Positions 1-10,902 of a stretch of DNA of 64,000 bases are shown one piece after another. The notes under the pieces are model-generated. The model was not told where the DNA came from and searched no databases. It was given only the letters and a program-made list of their open reading frames with translations. Source of the DNA: Coriolopsis trogii (taxonomy: Eukaryota; Basidiomycota; Agaricomycetes; Polyporales; Polyporaceae); the NCBI GenBank assembly GCA_020543525.1, contig JAHYIO010000004.1, forward strand, positions 434,001 to 498,000, read 5' to 3'. Every line of letters begins with the position of its first letter. Within the stretch, counting starts at the first letter, position 1. Made by a program: the position numbers and the translations under genes.

Positions 1-14
1 GACCTCGACCATAG

Positions 15-1437
15 GAATCCCGCGCGCGCTCAACACTCACTTCCGGTCTCGTCGCTCTTTTGTTCGAGTCACTCCTTTTCGGTGCACTTTCGGTCTTGTA
101 CTGCATTTGCGCGTGGACGCTTTTCTCCCGCCGACGGCAATATGGCTGCTCCACACGCGATGTGCTCCTCTTCTCGGGAAGTACGATCATGTTCATCCTG
201 ACGCTTGTGGTGAGCAGTGAACGCACGTTGGTACATCTCCGTCATGCTCATCCTCGTGCAGCATGTGGTCCTCGATGTCTATATATCAATCCGGAGCTTC
301 GTCGTTAGAGGAGGTGATCTCACTCAGATGTCCGTGGAGCTCGACAACTTCAACGCGCTCAGTAACACCATTGGTGCTGCAAAGTTTGGCATATACGTCA
401 CGCAAACACTCATCGGAGATGGCTTTATGGTATGACTGCTTTGCTGCTTCCGACGTCGCCTCGCGCTTATGCTTACGCTCATCACCCAGATATACCGTGC
501 ATACATCGTCTGGGATCGTTGGTGGCGAGTAGTTTCGATTCCGCTGATACTCCTGGGGGCCGAAGTCGGTACGTGGACCTTCTCGAGTCGAGAAAAACAA
601 ATGAACGCTTCCACTCCAGTGATGGGGTATTACATCTCGTTCTCAGGCCCTGCGGTCACAATAGACTGTCAGAAATCGAAGGCATCTTGTGTCGACCCTC
701 TTGTCAACGCCTTCTTTATGATTTCTTTTGCAACCAACATGCTCTCCTCTGGTGCGTCCCAGCTTTGTGGCAAGGTATCCACCGCGCGACGGTAGCTGAT
801 GAAATGTGCAGCACTCATCATGCGACGCATTCTCTCGACCGACATAGTCACCCAAGACTTCCAACCTGCCGAGACACCGCTACGAGGCATACGATGGAGA
901 GTCGTCGAGTCCATCCTCCAATCTGCTGCGATCTACTCTATTGCGTCCATAGCTCTGGCAGTGACATCTTTTGTAAGTCCCACGATCGTCTTCCCAGCAT
1001 GTCATAGTGTGTTCCCATCCGTCATCGTAAGTGCATCCCTCGTCCTCATTCCATCTGAATATATACTCACGCTTCATGTTGACACTCTCGTGATGCTGCC
1101 GTGCGTGCGACACGTTTAGAGCATCGCCTTCCTCATCATCGTTATGCGCATATGCTCGAACGCCACGCCTCCCCCCGAGCTTCCTCGCCACTCGATGATC
1201 CAAGTGACAACTGCACCCACGTGCGGAGGCGCGGTGCCTGTCAGTATTCATAGTGACCACCGCCAACTGCCAGATGGCGAGCCGCCGCAGAGCCCGAGCT
1301 CGTTGCGCTCGCTACCCATTGCCATCCACGTCTCCGTCTCGACCACGTCCTATCAGGAGAGTGTCCTGTCTTTCGAGCGCGATTCACCTAGGTCGACTGC
1401 GAAGCTGCTTGGCAAAGACGCCACACTTGAAGCATGA
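15..1437 (+). CDS. Multi-pass membrane protein, YVTQTLIGD family, copy A (5' partial)
   Basis: Exons 15..209, 262..429, 490..568, 665..751, 812..1026 and 1120..1437 join in phase to 353 visible residues. The first short exon lies left of the window: the acceptor CATAG ends at 14 and the upstream in-frame stop is intronic. Copies B, C and D in this window have the same exon order (195, ~171, 79, ~90, ~220 nt), which fixes the splice sites. The protein has about seven hydrophobic segments. Its hallmark, YVTQTLIGDGFM, ends exon 3, and an aromatic IVW motif follows the next intron. The last exon is a long polar cytoplasmic-type tail rich in Pro/Ser. From memory, Agaricomycetes carry many such receptor-like proteins of unknown ligand; I infer a membrane receptor or sensor but cannot name a function. 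Exon 5 has the least certain 5' edge (96-nt intron before it). Confidence 0.75.
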
Positions 1438-1823
1438 GCGTTCAATAATTTTGGCCGTGGTGCGAAACTTGCAGGAGATGTCCCCTCGAAGAGAGTTCGG
1501 AGAGGCGATATCGGATAAGGGCTTATGGAGAATCGGCCTTGGAGTTGTAAAGCACCCAGTATTTATTGTGCGTATCATCCAATTTCTTATGAGACTTCAA
1601 GTTCAAAGGAGTCATACGCAATTACAACCCCTCAGTTGATGTTTGCGATGCTAGTACTCCTTTTCTGCTCCGCCAAAGTATGGGTGCATTGCTGGCTATA
1701 TCTGCGAGTTCAAGGGGTATGTCAGATTTTAGATCGGATTGCAGAAGGAGTCTGAAAGGCGAGTTCAACTCGTACCGAGTCACACTGTATCAATCGAGAT
1801 TTTTGTATGTGTTACAACAAAGT
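1438..1823. other. Intergenic, convergent 3' ends
   Basis: The region lies between two converging genes (copy A on + and BTB-1 on -). It holds both 3' untranslated regions and short open frames without family resemblance or splice support. Nothing else is seen. Confidence 0.6.
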
Positions 1824-2903
1824 TCAATACTTCCACCCTTCGATCTGTAGCCCAAAGAGCCTAGGAAGACGCTTCCAGAGTTTGCGCTGTTCGTCGATAT
1901 ACGTCCTCCTCAAACCAGAACAGCACGTCCGGCAGATGGTGAGGTTTTCCACAGCGCTCCCGATGTTGTTCGACCATGAGGGAGCAAGTTCGGAATTGGC
2001 ATAGTCCGCTATAGCCGTCTGGTCGTACACCTCGGAAAGGGCGTTAATGCCGGCCTGGCAAGACAACGGGTGGTCACAGAATTTGTCGGTGTCCGCGTCA
2101 AGCACAGCCAACGTGGCGGCGACGTTGCTTTGGATGATTGCGGTCTTCGCCTTGAAGCAGCGCCCGAGGTCCTGCATGCTCAGCTGCTCGCGCACCCCAT
2201 CTGCACGAACGAAGCCGTCGACAATCTGCTCTTCGAGTGTGGTGCAGACAGCGAGCGCAGTGGGTAAAATGGAGGTACGACCAGTGAGACGGGCGAGGTT
2301 GACGACGCCGATGGCGTGTACGGGACGGAAACCTGGCGGGACGAGTGTTCCTCGCTCGATCCATTGCTCGCAATCAGTGGTGAAGTGGTCCTGGAGGTAG
2401 TCCATCCACTGGTCGAGGATGGAGTCCATCTGATACTTGTGCGCCATGCGTACGTATGCTGAGATCGTGTCAAATGTTGGTGATGTATTGAAGGAGAAAC
2501 TGAGTCGGCGGTCAGTCACCTGTACAAGTCCTTGCAAGCGAACATCATATATGGCATACTTGTTGGTCTTTCGAGGAAGTAGGAGTCGAAGCAACGCCCT
2601 GACGTCTTCGGCGTTCTCCTGTATCCTGACAATTGGGCACGAAGCATGTCCCGGTGCTGCTGATTCATCTGCTTGAGGGAGCGAAAACATCTCCGCGAAT
2701 AGGGGAGAGTGTTCTGCGAGGACGCCACGGTAGACGCGGAATTTTGACCTCTCCGCCAGGAGGATCACAGTGCCGTCTTCAGCCCAGAACTCTGGGTCCT
2801 GCAACGCGTTGCTTGCTTCCGTCTCGTAGTTCAAATAGGCGTTGGTTTCTGTCCGTGCGCGTTTCCTGCTGCCAGCTTGACCGTTCGGAGAACCTGACTC
2901 CAT
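1824..2903 (-). CDS. BTB/POZ-BACK-like protein BTB-1
   Basis: Exons 2560..2903 and 1824..2499 (60-nt intron, branch-like GACTGAC before CTCAG) give 339 residues. The intron is a multiple of three and stop-free, so the unspliced frame is also open for 359 residues; the junction was chosen because all paralogs are split at this place. Order: basic nuclear-signal-like start (GSRKRART), a BTB fold from about residue 38 (FWAEDGTVILLAER, FRVYRGVLAEHSPLFAEMF), a BACK-like helical block (MAHKYQMDSILDQWMDYLQ), NLARLTG core, then a Cys pair, a CRTCC motif and the W-KRLP-LFGLQIEGW tail seen across this family. BTB domains usually mediate dimerisation or Cullin-3 adaptor function; the role here is unknown. 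It faces the KCTD-like gene at 3250 head to head across about 350 bp. Confidence 0.85.
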   Translation of the reverse strand: MESGSPNGQAGSRKRARTETNAYLNYETEASNALQDPEFWAEDGTVILLAERSKFRVYRGVLAEHSPLFAEMFSLPQADESAAPGHASCPIVRIQENAEDVRALLRLLLPRKTNKYAIYDVRLQGLVQVTDRRLSFSFNTSPTFDTISAYVRMAHKYQMDSILDQWMDYLQDHFTTDCEQWIERGTLVPPGFRPVHAIGVVNLARLTGRTSILPTALAVCTTLEEQIVDGFVRADGVREQLSMQDLGRCFKAKTAIIQSNVAATLAVLDADTDKFCDHPLSCQAGINALSEVYDQTAIADYANSELAPSWSNNIGSAVENLTICRTCCSGLRRTYIDEQRKLWKRLPRLFGLQIEGWKY

Positions 2904-3249
2904 AGCTACAGAATTTTACCCTGTCTGCACCACGTCCGAGTCGGATAATGATGGTCGTCAGTACAGTAGATGTGAACTAGCCAGAATAAATTGCTTACAG
3001 GAGCCAGCGAGAACGGGTTGAGCGAGCGAGAATGGCAGGATGCTCAGCTGCACCCTCAGGGCGCGTTTGTGGCGTGAGACTTACTCGGCTATGGCCGGGA
3101 AAGCTGGCGCCCCACTTGGCCATCCCAAGTTCCAAGCACACATGATACAAGTACTCGTGTGGCGTGCCAGCCTTGCCTGCCACACTTTCTCTGTGATTAT
3201 CTCTTCCACTTCAACAAAGTGCTTCTGCACCTGAGGCGACATAACCACC
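2904..3249. promoter_or_regulatory. Divergent promoter region between BTB-1 and the KCTD-like BTB gene
   Basis: About 346 bp separate the two start codons, which point away from each other, so both promoters must lie here. I see no clear TATA box and no copy of the GTGACATAACGCGTC element found before BTB-6 to BTB-8. Confidence 0.5.
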
Positions 3250-4329
3250 ATGAACACCCCGGACAGCCACTGCCTCAGTAACTCTCGACCTTCGATCCCG
3301 CCGGGCCCCGTGGAGTCCGATCTCGAACCCAATATGATCTACACAATAATCGTCCGTGGCGAACGATTCCAACTCTCACACGAGCAGATCTCTTTTGACT
3401 CCCCCAACTACTTTACCGACTGCTTTTCATCCGGGTTCGCTGAGGCCCAGCAACGCGTACTTCGTCTTAGCCGCAACCCCATCATTTTTGCGCTCATTGT
3501 CGAGTACCTCAGCGGATACTCAATCCTTCCTCTCACTGCCGACATTTTACCCCCCGGAACGAGAGTAGGCGCTGCAATGCGTTGGCTCCTCGAAGATGCT
3601 CAGTTCTATGACCTGAAGATGCTCCAGGGGCTTCTCTCGGCGCCACCCATATTACCACCGGAGATGGACCTCTCCTGGGCGGGTTACGGGAACGAGATCG
3701 TCACTCTCGAACAGGTCCTGGCATCCAGACTTCCAGCAGGCGTCGCACGCTGTGACGACGGCACCTTGATCTCTCTCGATGGAGGAGGACCTGTACTTGT
3801 CGTGGCAAAGGATGTTTGTTTCAGGTGACCCGTGCTTTCCCTGTGCTCATATGATCCAGATGACTGAGAAGAATATTTCGTTTGTATGCTTGTCAGGGTG
3901 GTGCACAGTAGCATCGTGACAGGCCCCCGACCGTTCGACTCGGAGGCGCGCCGTGTGGCACTGGAGATTGCGCTGCCTTCGCACTCGACAACACTGTGCC
4001 AGGTAATTGTCCGCATGCATGCGTATGACGAGCAGTGCCACATATCCGCCGATGCTATGCCTTACAAAGCAGGCGACTTGCTAAACGGCTTCGCAGATTG
4101 GCCTACGATCCGTGCCGCGCCTACGATCATCGAGGATACATCGGCACGTGGCCCCAGACCACGTCGTGTGGTGTATACGTTCTGGGCGAAGAAAACAATC
4201 TTCGCTCTTTGTCCCGCTGACGCGGCGGTATCACAGGCAGACAAGGCCCCTGCGCTTTGTGGCAAGTTGGTGATGGTCTCCCTTCGAAGCAAACAAGCCG
4301 TGTTCGGCGAACTAGGCTCTTTATGCTGA
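3250..4329 (+). CDS. KCTD-like BTB domain protein
   Basis: Exons 3250..3824 and 3897..4329 (72-nt intron GTGACC...TGTCAG, phase 2 on both sides) encode 335 residues. The N-terminal half is a BTB fold of the potassium-channel-tetramerisation type: MIYTIIVRGERFQLSHEQI, then a D-S-x-N-Y-F-T segment, LRLSRNP, FALIVEYLSGYSILPL and a later RWLLEDAQFYDLKML helix. The rest (about residues 130-335) has no recognised domain. It is clearly a different BTB lineage from BTB-1 to BTB-8: it lacks the FW-x-DG start of the BTB strand, the four-Cys module and the W-LP-GW tail. Such proteins often act as oligomeric adaptors; the partner is unknown. Start chosen as the only upstream in-frame ATG with good spacing (ACC ATG A). 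Confidence 0.8.
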
Positions 4330-4539
4330 CATGGCAGAGATGGCGACAACGAAGTGGGTGATTATGGCTCTGTCCTGGCTAAGCTACTGGTAGCGCAGGG
4401 ATGCGTGTTCTGTAGAACATATTTCTGTACATGCATACGTATGGCATATCTGGTCGCAGGAAAGGGCCTGTTCATATACACATGACAATCTCATCCGTGC
4501 ATCTTTGCTCGGCAGTCGACATAGAGCCAGTGACATGAT

Positions 4540-5636
4540 CTAGTTCATTTCACCAGGTAAGCATACAATCTTGTGGTCCTTCATATCGCGTTCATGAAGC
4601 TCTTCTGTACACGACGCGCAGAGATGATATCTTCTCGCCTCATCGTTGATGAATTCCTTCCATCCGCCGAGTACACTGGCGGCGCCTGCGTCATCGTGCT
4701 GGCCCGCGGTCTCGAGGATCCGTCTGAGCGCCGTCTGGCAAGGGGATGGAGTGCCGCAAGGAATAGAGGGATACGGCGCGAAAATGCGAAAGAGCGACGC
4801 GACCGCTTCGCGCGCGAGCTTGTCCCTCCCATCCAGGCATCGGGCCAGGTCGTCTGCGCTGAGATGTTCCGTCACTCCGTCACGCCGTTTGAAGCCCTTG
4901 GCTAGGGACCCGCCGAGGGAACAGCACAAATACAGCGCGAGAGGAAGGACGGAGGGTACGTCGATAAGTCGGGCGAGATTGACGGCGTATATATTGGCCC
5001 CCCATGTACTCGGATTGTCGCCCACAATCGGATCCTGGTCCGAGTCCTCCCACAACTCGTAATGTGCGGGATAGGCCCTCTTCAAGGCGTCCGTGCTCTC
5101 GCGCAGGACGTCTTCGACATGATATTTGTGAGATAGGCGGATGACGGCAGCCAATTCTTCGAACTCATATTCGAAGCCTTCTCTATAGAAGCTATCCAAG
5201 TCGTTCGAGTTCAGTGACTTGGGAGGTCTAACATGATTAATAGACGGAAATGTACTCACGTTCGTTTGGATTTTGGGAGTAAGACCCGCAGAAAGTCGCG
5301 AAGATCGTCGGGGTGATCAGAGAGGTGAACAACAGGACAGCCGTAGGCTGTGTCAACGACGGGACAGGACGAGACAAACATATCGGCAAAGACTGTAGAC
5401 TGTGCGGAGAGGAGGCCACGGTAGACGCGAAAGGCGACATTGCCTGCGATGAGAACGAGATTCCCGTCGTCAAGCCAGAACTCCTCATCATCCTGAGCGA
5501 GACCAACCGTTTCGGGGTTATTCTGTGGGGCCGCAGAGGAAGAGGGACGTGCTTTACTCATGCGTGTGCGTTTCTGGGGGCGTTCGTCCTGCGCCATGGT
5601 TGCCGGCAAGCGGTGGTGGTGGCTGTGAGTAGACAA
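4540..5636 (-). CDS. BTB/POZ-BACK-like protein BTB-2
   Basis: Exons 5260..5636 and 4540..5191, joined by a 68-nt intron (GTGAGT...GGATAG, branch-like CACTGAAC), give 342 residues. A second in-frame ATG at 5597 (MAQDERPQKRTRM) is the more family-like start and gives 329. BTB strand FWLDDGNLVLIAGNVAFRVY begins about 35 residues after that Met. The BACK-like block reads IRLSHKYHVEDVLRESTDAL. Two Cys pairs are present (CGTPSPC; CASC). Unlike the other members it lacks the W-x2-LP-x6-GW tail and ends in a different Cys/His-containing stretch (HKIVCLPGEMN). Upstream, about 50-100 bp before the start on this strand, is GTGACAGACGTCACGCG, loosely like the element before BTB-6 to BTB-8. Function unknown; adaptor role inferred from the BTB fold only. 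Confidence 0.82.
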
Positions 5637-5804
5637 CCCCAGTGAGCCTGTCTGCAGCTGGTAGTAGTAGTTGCGAGGCGCGTGACGTCTGTCACGGGAG
5701 TCACAGGCAATCGTTGCCGGCGTGGAAACGTTTCGTTCTCTCTCTCTCTCTGTGTGGTTAACACCAGATCAACACCTCTGGATATCCTGGATATTCTTTA
5801 CCCT

Positions 5805-7161
5805 ATGTCTTCCTTTGCCCCGCAACATCTATGTCCCCAACCCGACCTAACTCTCCTCGGACTTCCCGTGGTACTCATCATCCTATACTTTGCCCTACTA
5901 GGCTTTGTCTCCTCTCTCGTCACTATCTGTGCATTTGCCAACACAGTCAACAACGCGACCGGAGTCTCACGCTTTCTCTTCTCTCCTCTCCACATTCTCC
6001 ACGCACTCTCTGTGAAGAGTGCCCTAATCTCGTTCAAACTACCTAAGAGCTCGCTATCCTGCGTCCGTACTAATGCTTGCGGTCTGACCTTGCACTTGCA
6101 CTCCTTCCTGCACATCTCAGGCAACGCCGTACTTCGATGGTGCCGACTCGCTACATCAGTACGCCGAGCCGCCTTCGAGGCATGCAACCGCCGTCGCCTG
6201 ACCACCGCAGCTCTCTGCGTCTGCGGTGCCGCCCTATCGCTCCTCTTTCTCGTCGGTCCGCATGCGAAACTTGCGTCTACGCTCGGCATGAGCATCATCA
6301 GGTACTGGATCGCCGCCATCGCCGCCGGTTGCATGACGTTTCTTCTCCTGGTCACTCCGACAGGCTTACTAGGCGGCGCTCTCGTCCTCTACCGCTGTAT
6401 CGGCTACTTTGTGGAGGGATACATACGCTTGGTCACTGGGACAGCAATGTACCAAGCGCTGAAGAGGATGGCCGTGCGTGGATCGCAGGTGCGTATCGTT
6501 CTTCACTCCCTATACATGCCATCAAGTCAAGCTGGCGGTCTGCTCGTCCCCATCTCCGTTTCAGATCGCTAGTACGACCCTACGTACGATAGCCGACCGC
6601 CTTCATGTTCGCTTCCGAGGATCCGTAAGGGCCAAAGGCACGGCGAGCACGACTCCTACCACAGAAGACACGCTCGCGCCCCGTACGATCACCTGTTCCG
6701 CCTCGTACCCAGGTCCCAATCCTCGCGCATCCGTCCCAATGCCCTCGTCTCCTGGCTTCGCCCTGCATACCTTGCGCGCCTGGCCCGACTCCCCCGCGCT
6801 CAGTGTGTCTCGTCTAGCCGGTCCTCCCCCTGTCGACGTATACTGCGACGAAGAATCCGCAGACGAAACCGAAGTCGAGGCGACGATTTGGAACGACTCC
6901 ATTGGCGACCTCTCGGACGTCTACGACGAAGCGGGAGAGAGAGAAGGGAGGGAGGGAGGAGAGTCCGAGACAAGGAAGAGGACGAGACGCGGGAAGAGAA
7001 TACCCATGGCCGTGCGCCGGCAGCGGAAGCGCGAGAAGAAAGCTCTGGAGAACGCTGCTGCTGCCGCTGGGACGTTCGCCGGACTGGACGCCTTCTTCCG
7101 TCCTGGGCCTGATCTTGTGATACCTGGCACCGTAGAGCGCAGCGTTGGTGTATGCGCATGA
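5805..7161 (+). CDS. Orphan multi-pass membrane protein with charged C-terminal tail
   Basis: Exons 5805..6488 and 6565..7161 (76-nt intron GTGCGT...TTTCAG, phase 0) give 426 residues. I do not recognise the family. Seen: a hydrophobic helix at about residues 18-42, a basic loop with many Cys and Arg, then three hydrophobic stretches at about 130-150, 166-185 and 185-205 (LAAL/GAALSLLFLVG, YWIAAIAAGCMTFLLLV, LLGGALVLY). The second exon is a soluble region with acidic (DEESADETEVEA, DLSDVYDEAGE) and basic (RRGKRIPMAVRRQRKREKK) runs, which looks disordered or coiled coil. The frame is open upstream to 5682, but ATG 5805 follows a pyrimidine-rich leader (TCTCTCTCTCTCT at about 5740) typical of a fungal 5' UTR. 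It diverges from BTB-2. Role unknown. Confidence 0.6.
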
Positions 7162-7426
7162 GTAGGCGTCGCGCTGTAGGAGGAACGGACTACGCCATCT
7201 CGGAACTGTCTAGCGATACCTATACTCTGGCTTGGGTCCTATCTTCCCCTCTCGCTTTGTTGTCATCTTGCTGTGCCTGCGTCGAGCGCCATGTTTTCTC
7301 TCACTCCTATTGTCACGATGGGGAGTAAAACGTCTATGTACAAGTCCTGAAGTATGATGACGTATGAATGCGAGAGCGCGCGCTCTGTGACACTGACAAA
7401 TGCTGGAGCAGTCGCTCATGGGAGAC

Positions 7427-8872
7427 TCAGACTGACACGGAGCCTGTCTGCTTCAGCGAGGGCGCGCTCGACGCTGTCTCGTGGATAGTACGGATATCAA
7501 AAGGCGGGAGGTAGGTGGCAGAGTCGCGCATAGAGGCCGTCCATCGTTCTTGCACCATGCTCGACGGCTGTTCCTGTCGCTGCTTCCGACAGCTTGGTTC
7601 TGGGCCTGTTTCGTGCCGCGCGATCTTGATGACGATGAACGAGAACACGATCCCCTGAAGCGCACCACGTCAGTCCACATCCTCTCTATCCACGTACCCC
7701 CGGGGCCATCCACCATGCCTCGGGCTCTCCGCAGAAGCAAGCACACTCACGATGAGGGGCGGGAAGACAGACAGGCACGCCATCAGCGCGACGTTCGGGC
7801 TGAGGAGGGACGCGACGATGAGCGACACGGAGGCTGTCGAGTAGATGGCCGCGGACTGGATTATGGCCTCGAAGACGGCGCGGTAGTGCACGACGGTGAA
7901 GAACACGCGAGAGCGCCATCGAGGGCCTTGCATCTCGATGAGGTCGTTAGACCGCAGGATCCGCCACATGATCAGCCCTAGGGGGTGATAGATGTTCGTA
8001 AGTTGTCTTGTTCGTCGAGCAACACACTGGAGCAGAGGAGCGTACCGCTGCAGAGCATGTTCGTGAAGAAGGAGAAGACGTAGAAGATGTACATGATCAC
8101 CCGGATGCCTATTGGGTAGGACGCGTACCCGCCAGCTGGGTTGATACAGACCGCGTCAGCCTCCGCGCACAAGTGCGATGCGTCATCTCGGGCTGGATTG
8201 GGAGTACGCACCTGCGTCGAGGAAGAAGAACAGTATGGGAGCTATCAGCACCCGGCCCGAGCCGCCCCATACGACGAACATTCGGTATATCTAGACCATA
8301 GTCTTGTCAGTAATTCCGCCAGTCAGATGGTCTTCATGCCAGATCCACCATGAAAGCGTCGCCGATGAGCGTTTGCGTGACGTAGATGTAGAACTGGGCA
8401 ACGGTCGTGCTCGAGTCAAGCGCGCCCGAGTCGGACAAAGAGTCATATATGCCCTCTAGGGTCAGCGGTCCGTCGGTGTTGAAGTCCTGCAGCGTGAGCT
8501 GGACGGTCAGTACTAGATGCTGCGATAGAGTGATTATTGGGGTTGGTCGAGAGCCAGAAGCGTAGCTGAGCAGAGACGTACTGCCGTGGCGAGGAGAAAC
8601 ATGAGGGTGTGTGCAGCGAGGATAACTTGGTTGCGTCGAGGGACAATGCGGTATTGATGACCGACGAGCAGTCGGACGAGGCCGATGGAGTATGTGACGA
8701 CGAAGACCCCGTAGAAGGCCGACTCCAGAAAGAGCGCTACGATATGCGCATTCAGGAGGTCATGCTCGACCTTGATCTGCTTGAGGCTGTAAGTGGGCTG
8801 AAGGAAACGTACAGGTCGCAAGCGTTAACTCACGCCGTTTCCGTCGAGGTGGACAGTGGGGATATGCGACAT
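7427..8872 (-). CDS. Multi-pass membrane protein, YVTQTLIGD family, copy B
   Basis: Seven exons: 8834..8872, 8582..8776, 8349..8519, 8212..8290, 8046..8135, 7751..7977, 7427..7654, all joining in phase to 342 residues. Exon lengths 39/195/171/79/90 are identical to copy C, which strongly supports the model. The tiny first exon encodes MSHIPTVHLDGNG. Exon 2 carries the first two hydrophobic helices (VALFLESAFYGVFVVTY; VILAAHTLMFLLATAV), exon 3 ends in YVTQTLIGDAFM, exon 4 starts with IYRMFVVWG, and exons 5-7 carry further hydrophobic helices (IMYIFYVFSFFTNML; AAIYSTASVSLIVASLL; GIVFSFIVIKIA). The C-terminal 60 residues are polar. Predicted seven-helix plasma-membrane protein of unknown ligand. 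Its two closest relatives are copy C (13.7 kb, same strand) and copy A. Confidence 0.85.
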
Positions 8873-9534
8873 GTGTGAGATTCGTACTAGAACCGGATAT
8901 TAGCGCGAACAGCGACAGTGAGGCCCAAAAGTCGGTAGACGCGTACGGCTCACAGATGCACAACATCTCCTCCTATATGTAGACCGCCCCAATGCGATCT
9001 TGACTCGAGTCGTTCAGTACCGAGTGGCTGTCAAGTCAATGCGATACAGGAGAGATAGCCTGCGGGGCCCGGAGCTGCATCGTGGAGGGCGCCAGGCGCT
9101 CGATCGTCCGGCGTTCTGCATTTTGAGCAGCGGATCGGAATGTCAAGAATTTAGCGACTTGACGCGAACTCAATGCATTGCTCTCCGGAGATAGGGCGTA
9201 GAGCGTCATCACGTTCTATACCCGGGTGGGGGGCTTCAGCACCGCCTCTATGCGCCTCGAGGTCCTAGCAATGCACTGGATCAAACTACAAAGTGACGAT
9301 CGTCGGAACGGGAAGGGGCTTACCGCAAACTGTCAAACAATGGAGAGCGGAGGCAGTGTCCATGTGCTTGCATGAGCACGCTGCGGAGCTGGACACCCGG
9401 AGAAAGTACTGACGAAGTGACAACTCACATTCTGCAGCCATGATGATGATCGCCGACATCCAGAACCAATCCGCAAAATCCGTGAGAGTACAGCCTTTCC
9501 GTGGACGCTCGGGATACATATGTCCCTCCTACTG
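8873..9534. other. Intergenic
   Basis: About 660 bp between the start of copy B and the 3' end of the coiled-coil gene, both on the minus strand. Short frames occur (for example 9286..9519 on -) but none shows family resemblance or splice support. Confidence 0.5.
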
Positions 9535-10902
9535 TCAGATATTGCTTGCGAGGGAGTATGATGCATCGGCTTGATCAGTGTCGGAAGTAGGAGTCGTGGT
9601 GGTGGTCACTTGCCAAGTGTAAAAGTTAATTAGCGCCTGAGCCGTCGCGTTGGTCGAGTCATAGTCAAGATCAATCTGGTCAAACTCGTACAACTCGTAC
9701 AGTGGGAAACAAATCATACATGACTGAAGGACTGATGCAACAACGTTCCTGTAGAGAGCGAGTAATAGCGAGAAGAAGCCTAGCGTCACACCATGAGCCG
9801 ACTGCGCTTTATGCTGGCTACTCGATGGTCAAGCGCGCCCAGCGCGCCATCGTCAAGCTGAGCTAGTGGGCCTGTGAACATATCGTCCTTCTTGAGCGCA
9901 CTGACAACGCCTCTGATACCGCTGACGACGTTGCGCATAGACGACATCGCGGTGATCGTCTCCGAGCTGCTCAGCGCCGTGTTCACGGTGTGCAAGCAAT
10001 CGTTGATGCGTTTGGACAGCACTGTGAGCTCCCCCCGCGCACTCTCCAGCGCGCGGACCTCAGCAGACAGGGTATTCGCCTGTTTCTGGAGCTCGGAGAC
10101 TCGGGAAGACAGGCGCGTACTCTCAGCCTGCTCGCGTGCCAGCTGCTCTTGCTGAGCCTGGAGCTGCGCGCGCGAGGCTCCAAGCTGTGATTCGATGGCG
10201 TGTACAGCGTCCTTCTGGTTGTCGACTGCGTCTTCGAGCGCTGTGAAGCTGACAGTGGCGAGGGCGATGGAGAGAACGGGTGCAAAAAACAACGATGCGA
10301 CGGCCTGCCAAGTGCGGCGAGGCGTTAATACGGGGGCCTCATCTCTACGAAGACCTTCAAGTTCTCGGCACTTACCCCGATACGGGCAGTATCTCGCTTC
10401 CTCCGCTCCCTCTGAAGCTTGCTTCGAGCGTTGTCGAGCTCATGCTGAGCAGAGTTGAGATTCGCCTGGCCGTTATTGATGTCGTCATGCAGATAATTGA
10501 TGCGGTCTTGAGTAGCCTGTGCGTATTCATTGGCCTGGAGGAGTTGCAAAGACATGTCTTGGATCGCTGCTTCGACTCTCCCTGCGCTAGCGAGGTTCTC
10601 GGAGATGTTGTCTCCCGTCTGCTTGAACCATATGGATGTAGTCTCCGACGCCGCGCGAAGTGCCTGCAGAAATAGGCATCAAGATCAGCAATAGAACTAA
10701 GGAGACAGTAATGATGGTGCTACGCACGTCGGCCACAATTTGACTAGACTTGTGGAACTCGTCGACCGTTGCTTGAGAGTAGTTCACGTCAAGAATGTCG
10801 GAAGAGAAGGGGCGATCTCGCTGCAGGGATACAACGATATCATTGACCGCCCCAATTGAGCGTGCGACATGACCGACGACGACCTGCTTGTGGTCCATGG
10901 CG
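9535..10902 (-). CDS. Coiled-coil protein with central hydrophobic hairpin (5' end unresolved)
   Basis: Four in-phase exons are clear: 10728..10902, 10376..10663, 9790..10304 and 9535..9748, about 396 residues. A further coding-looking exon at 11044..11150 joins in phase through a 141-nt intron, but its own start codon was not found; ATG 10898 is the first usable Met. The protein begins with helical segments (VVVGHVARSIGAVNDIVVSL), then a long heptad-like region (QLLQANEYAQATQDRINYL ... ELDNARSKLQRERRKRD), a roughly 20-residue apolar stretch (SLFFAPVLSIALATVSFTAL), and a second long coiled coil rich in Gln/Glu/Ala. The C-terminus is polar and Thr-rich. Two long helical hairpins around one apolar hairpin resemble the architecture of ClyA/HBL-like alpha-helical pore formers, but this is only shape similarity. 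The final intron is short (41 nt). Confidence 0.6.
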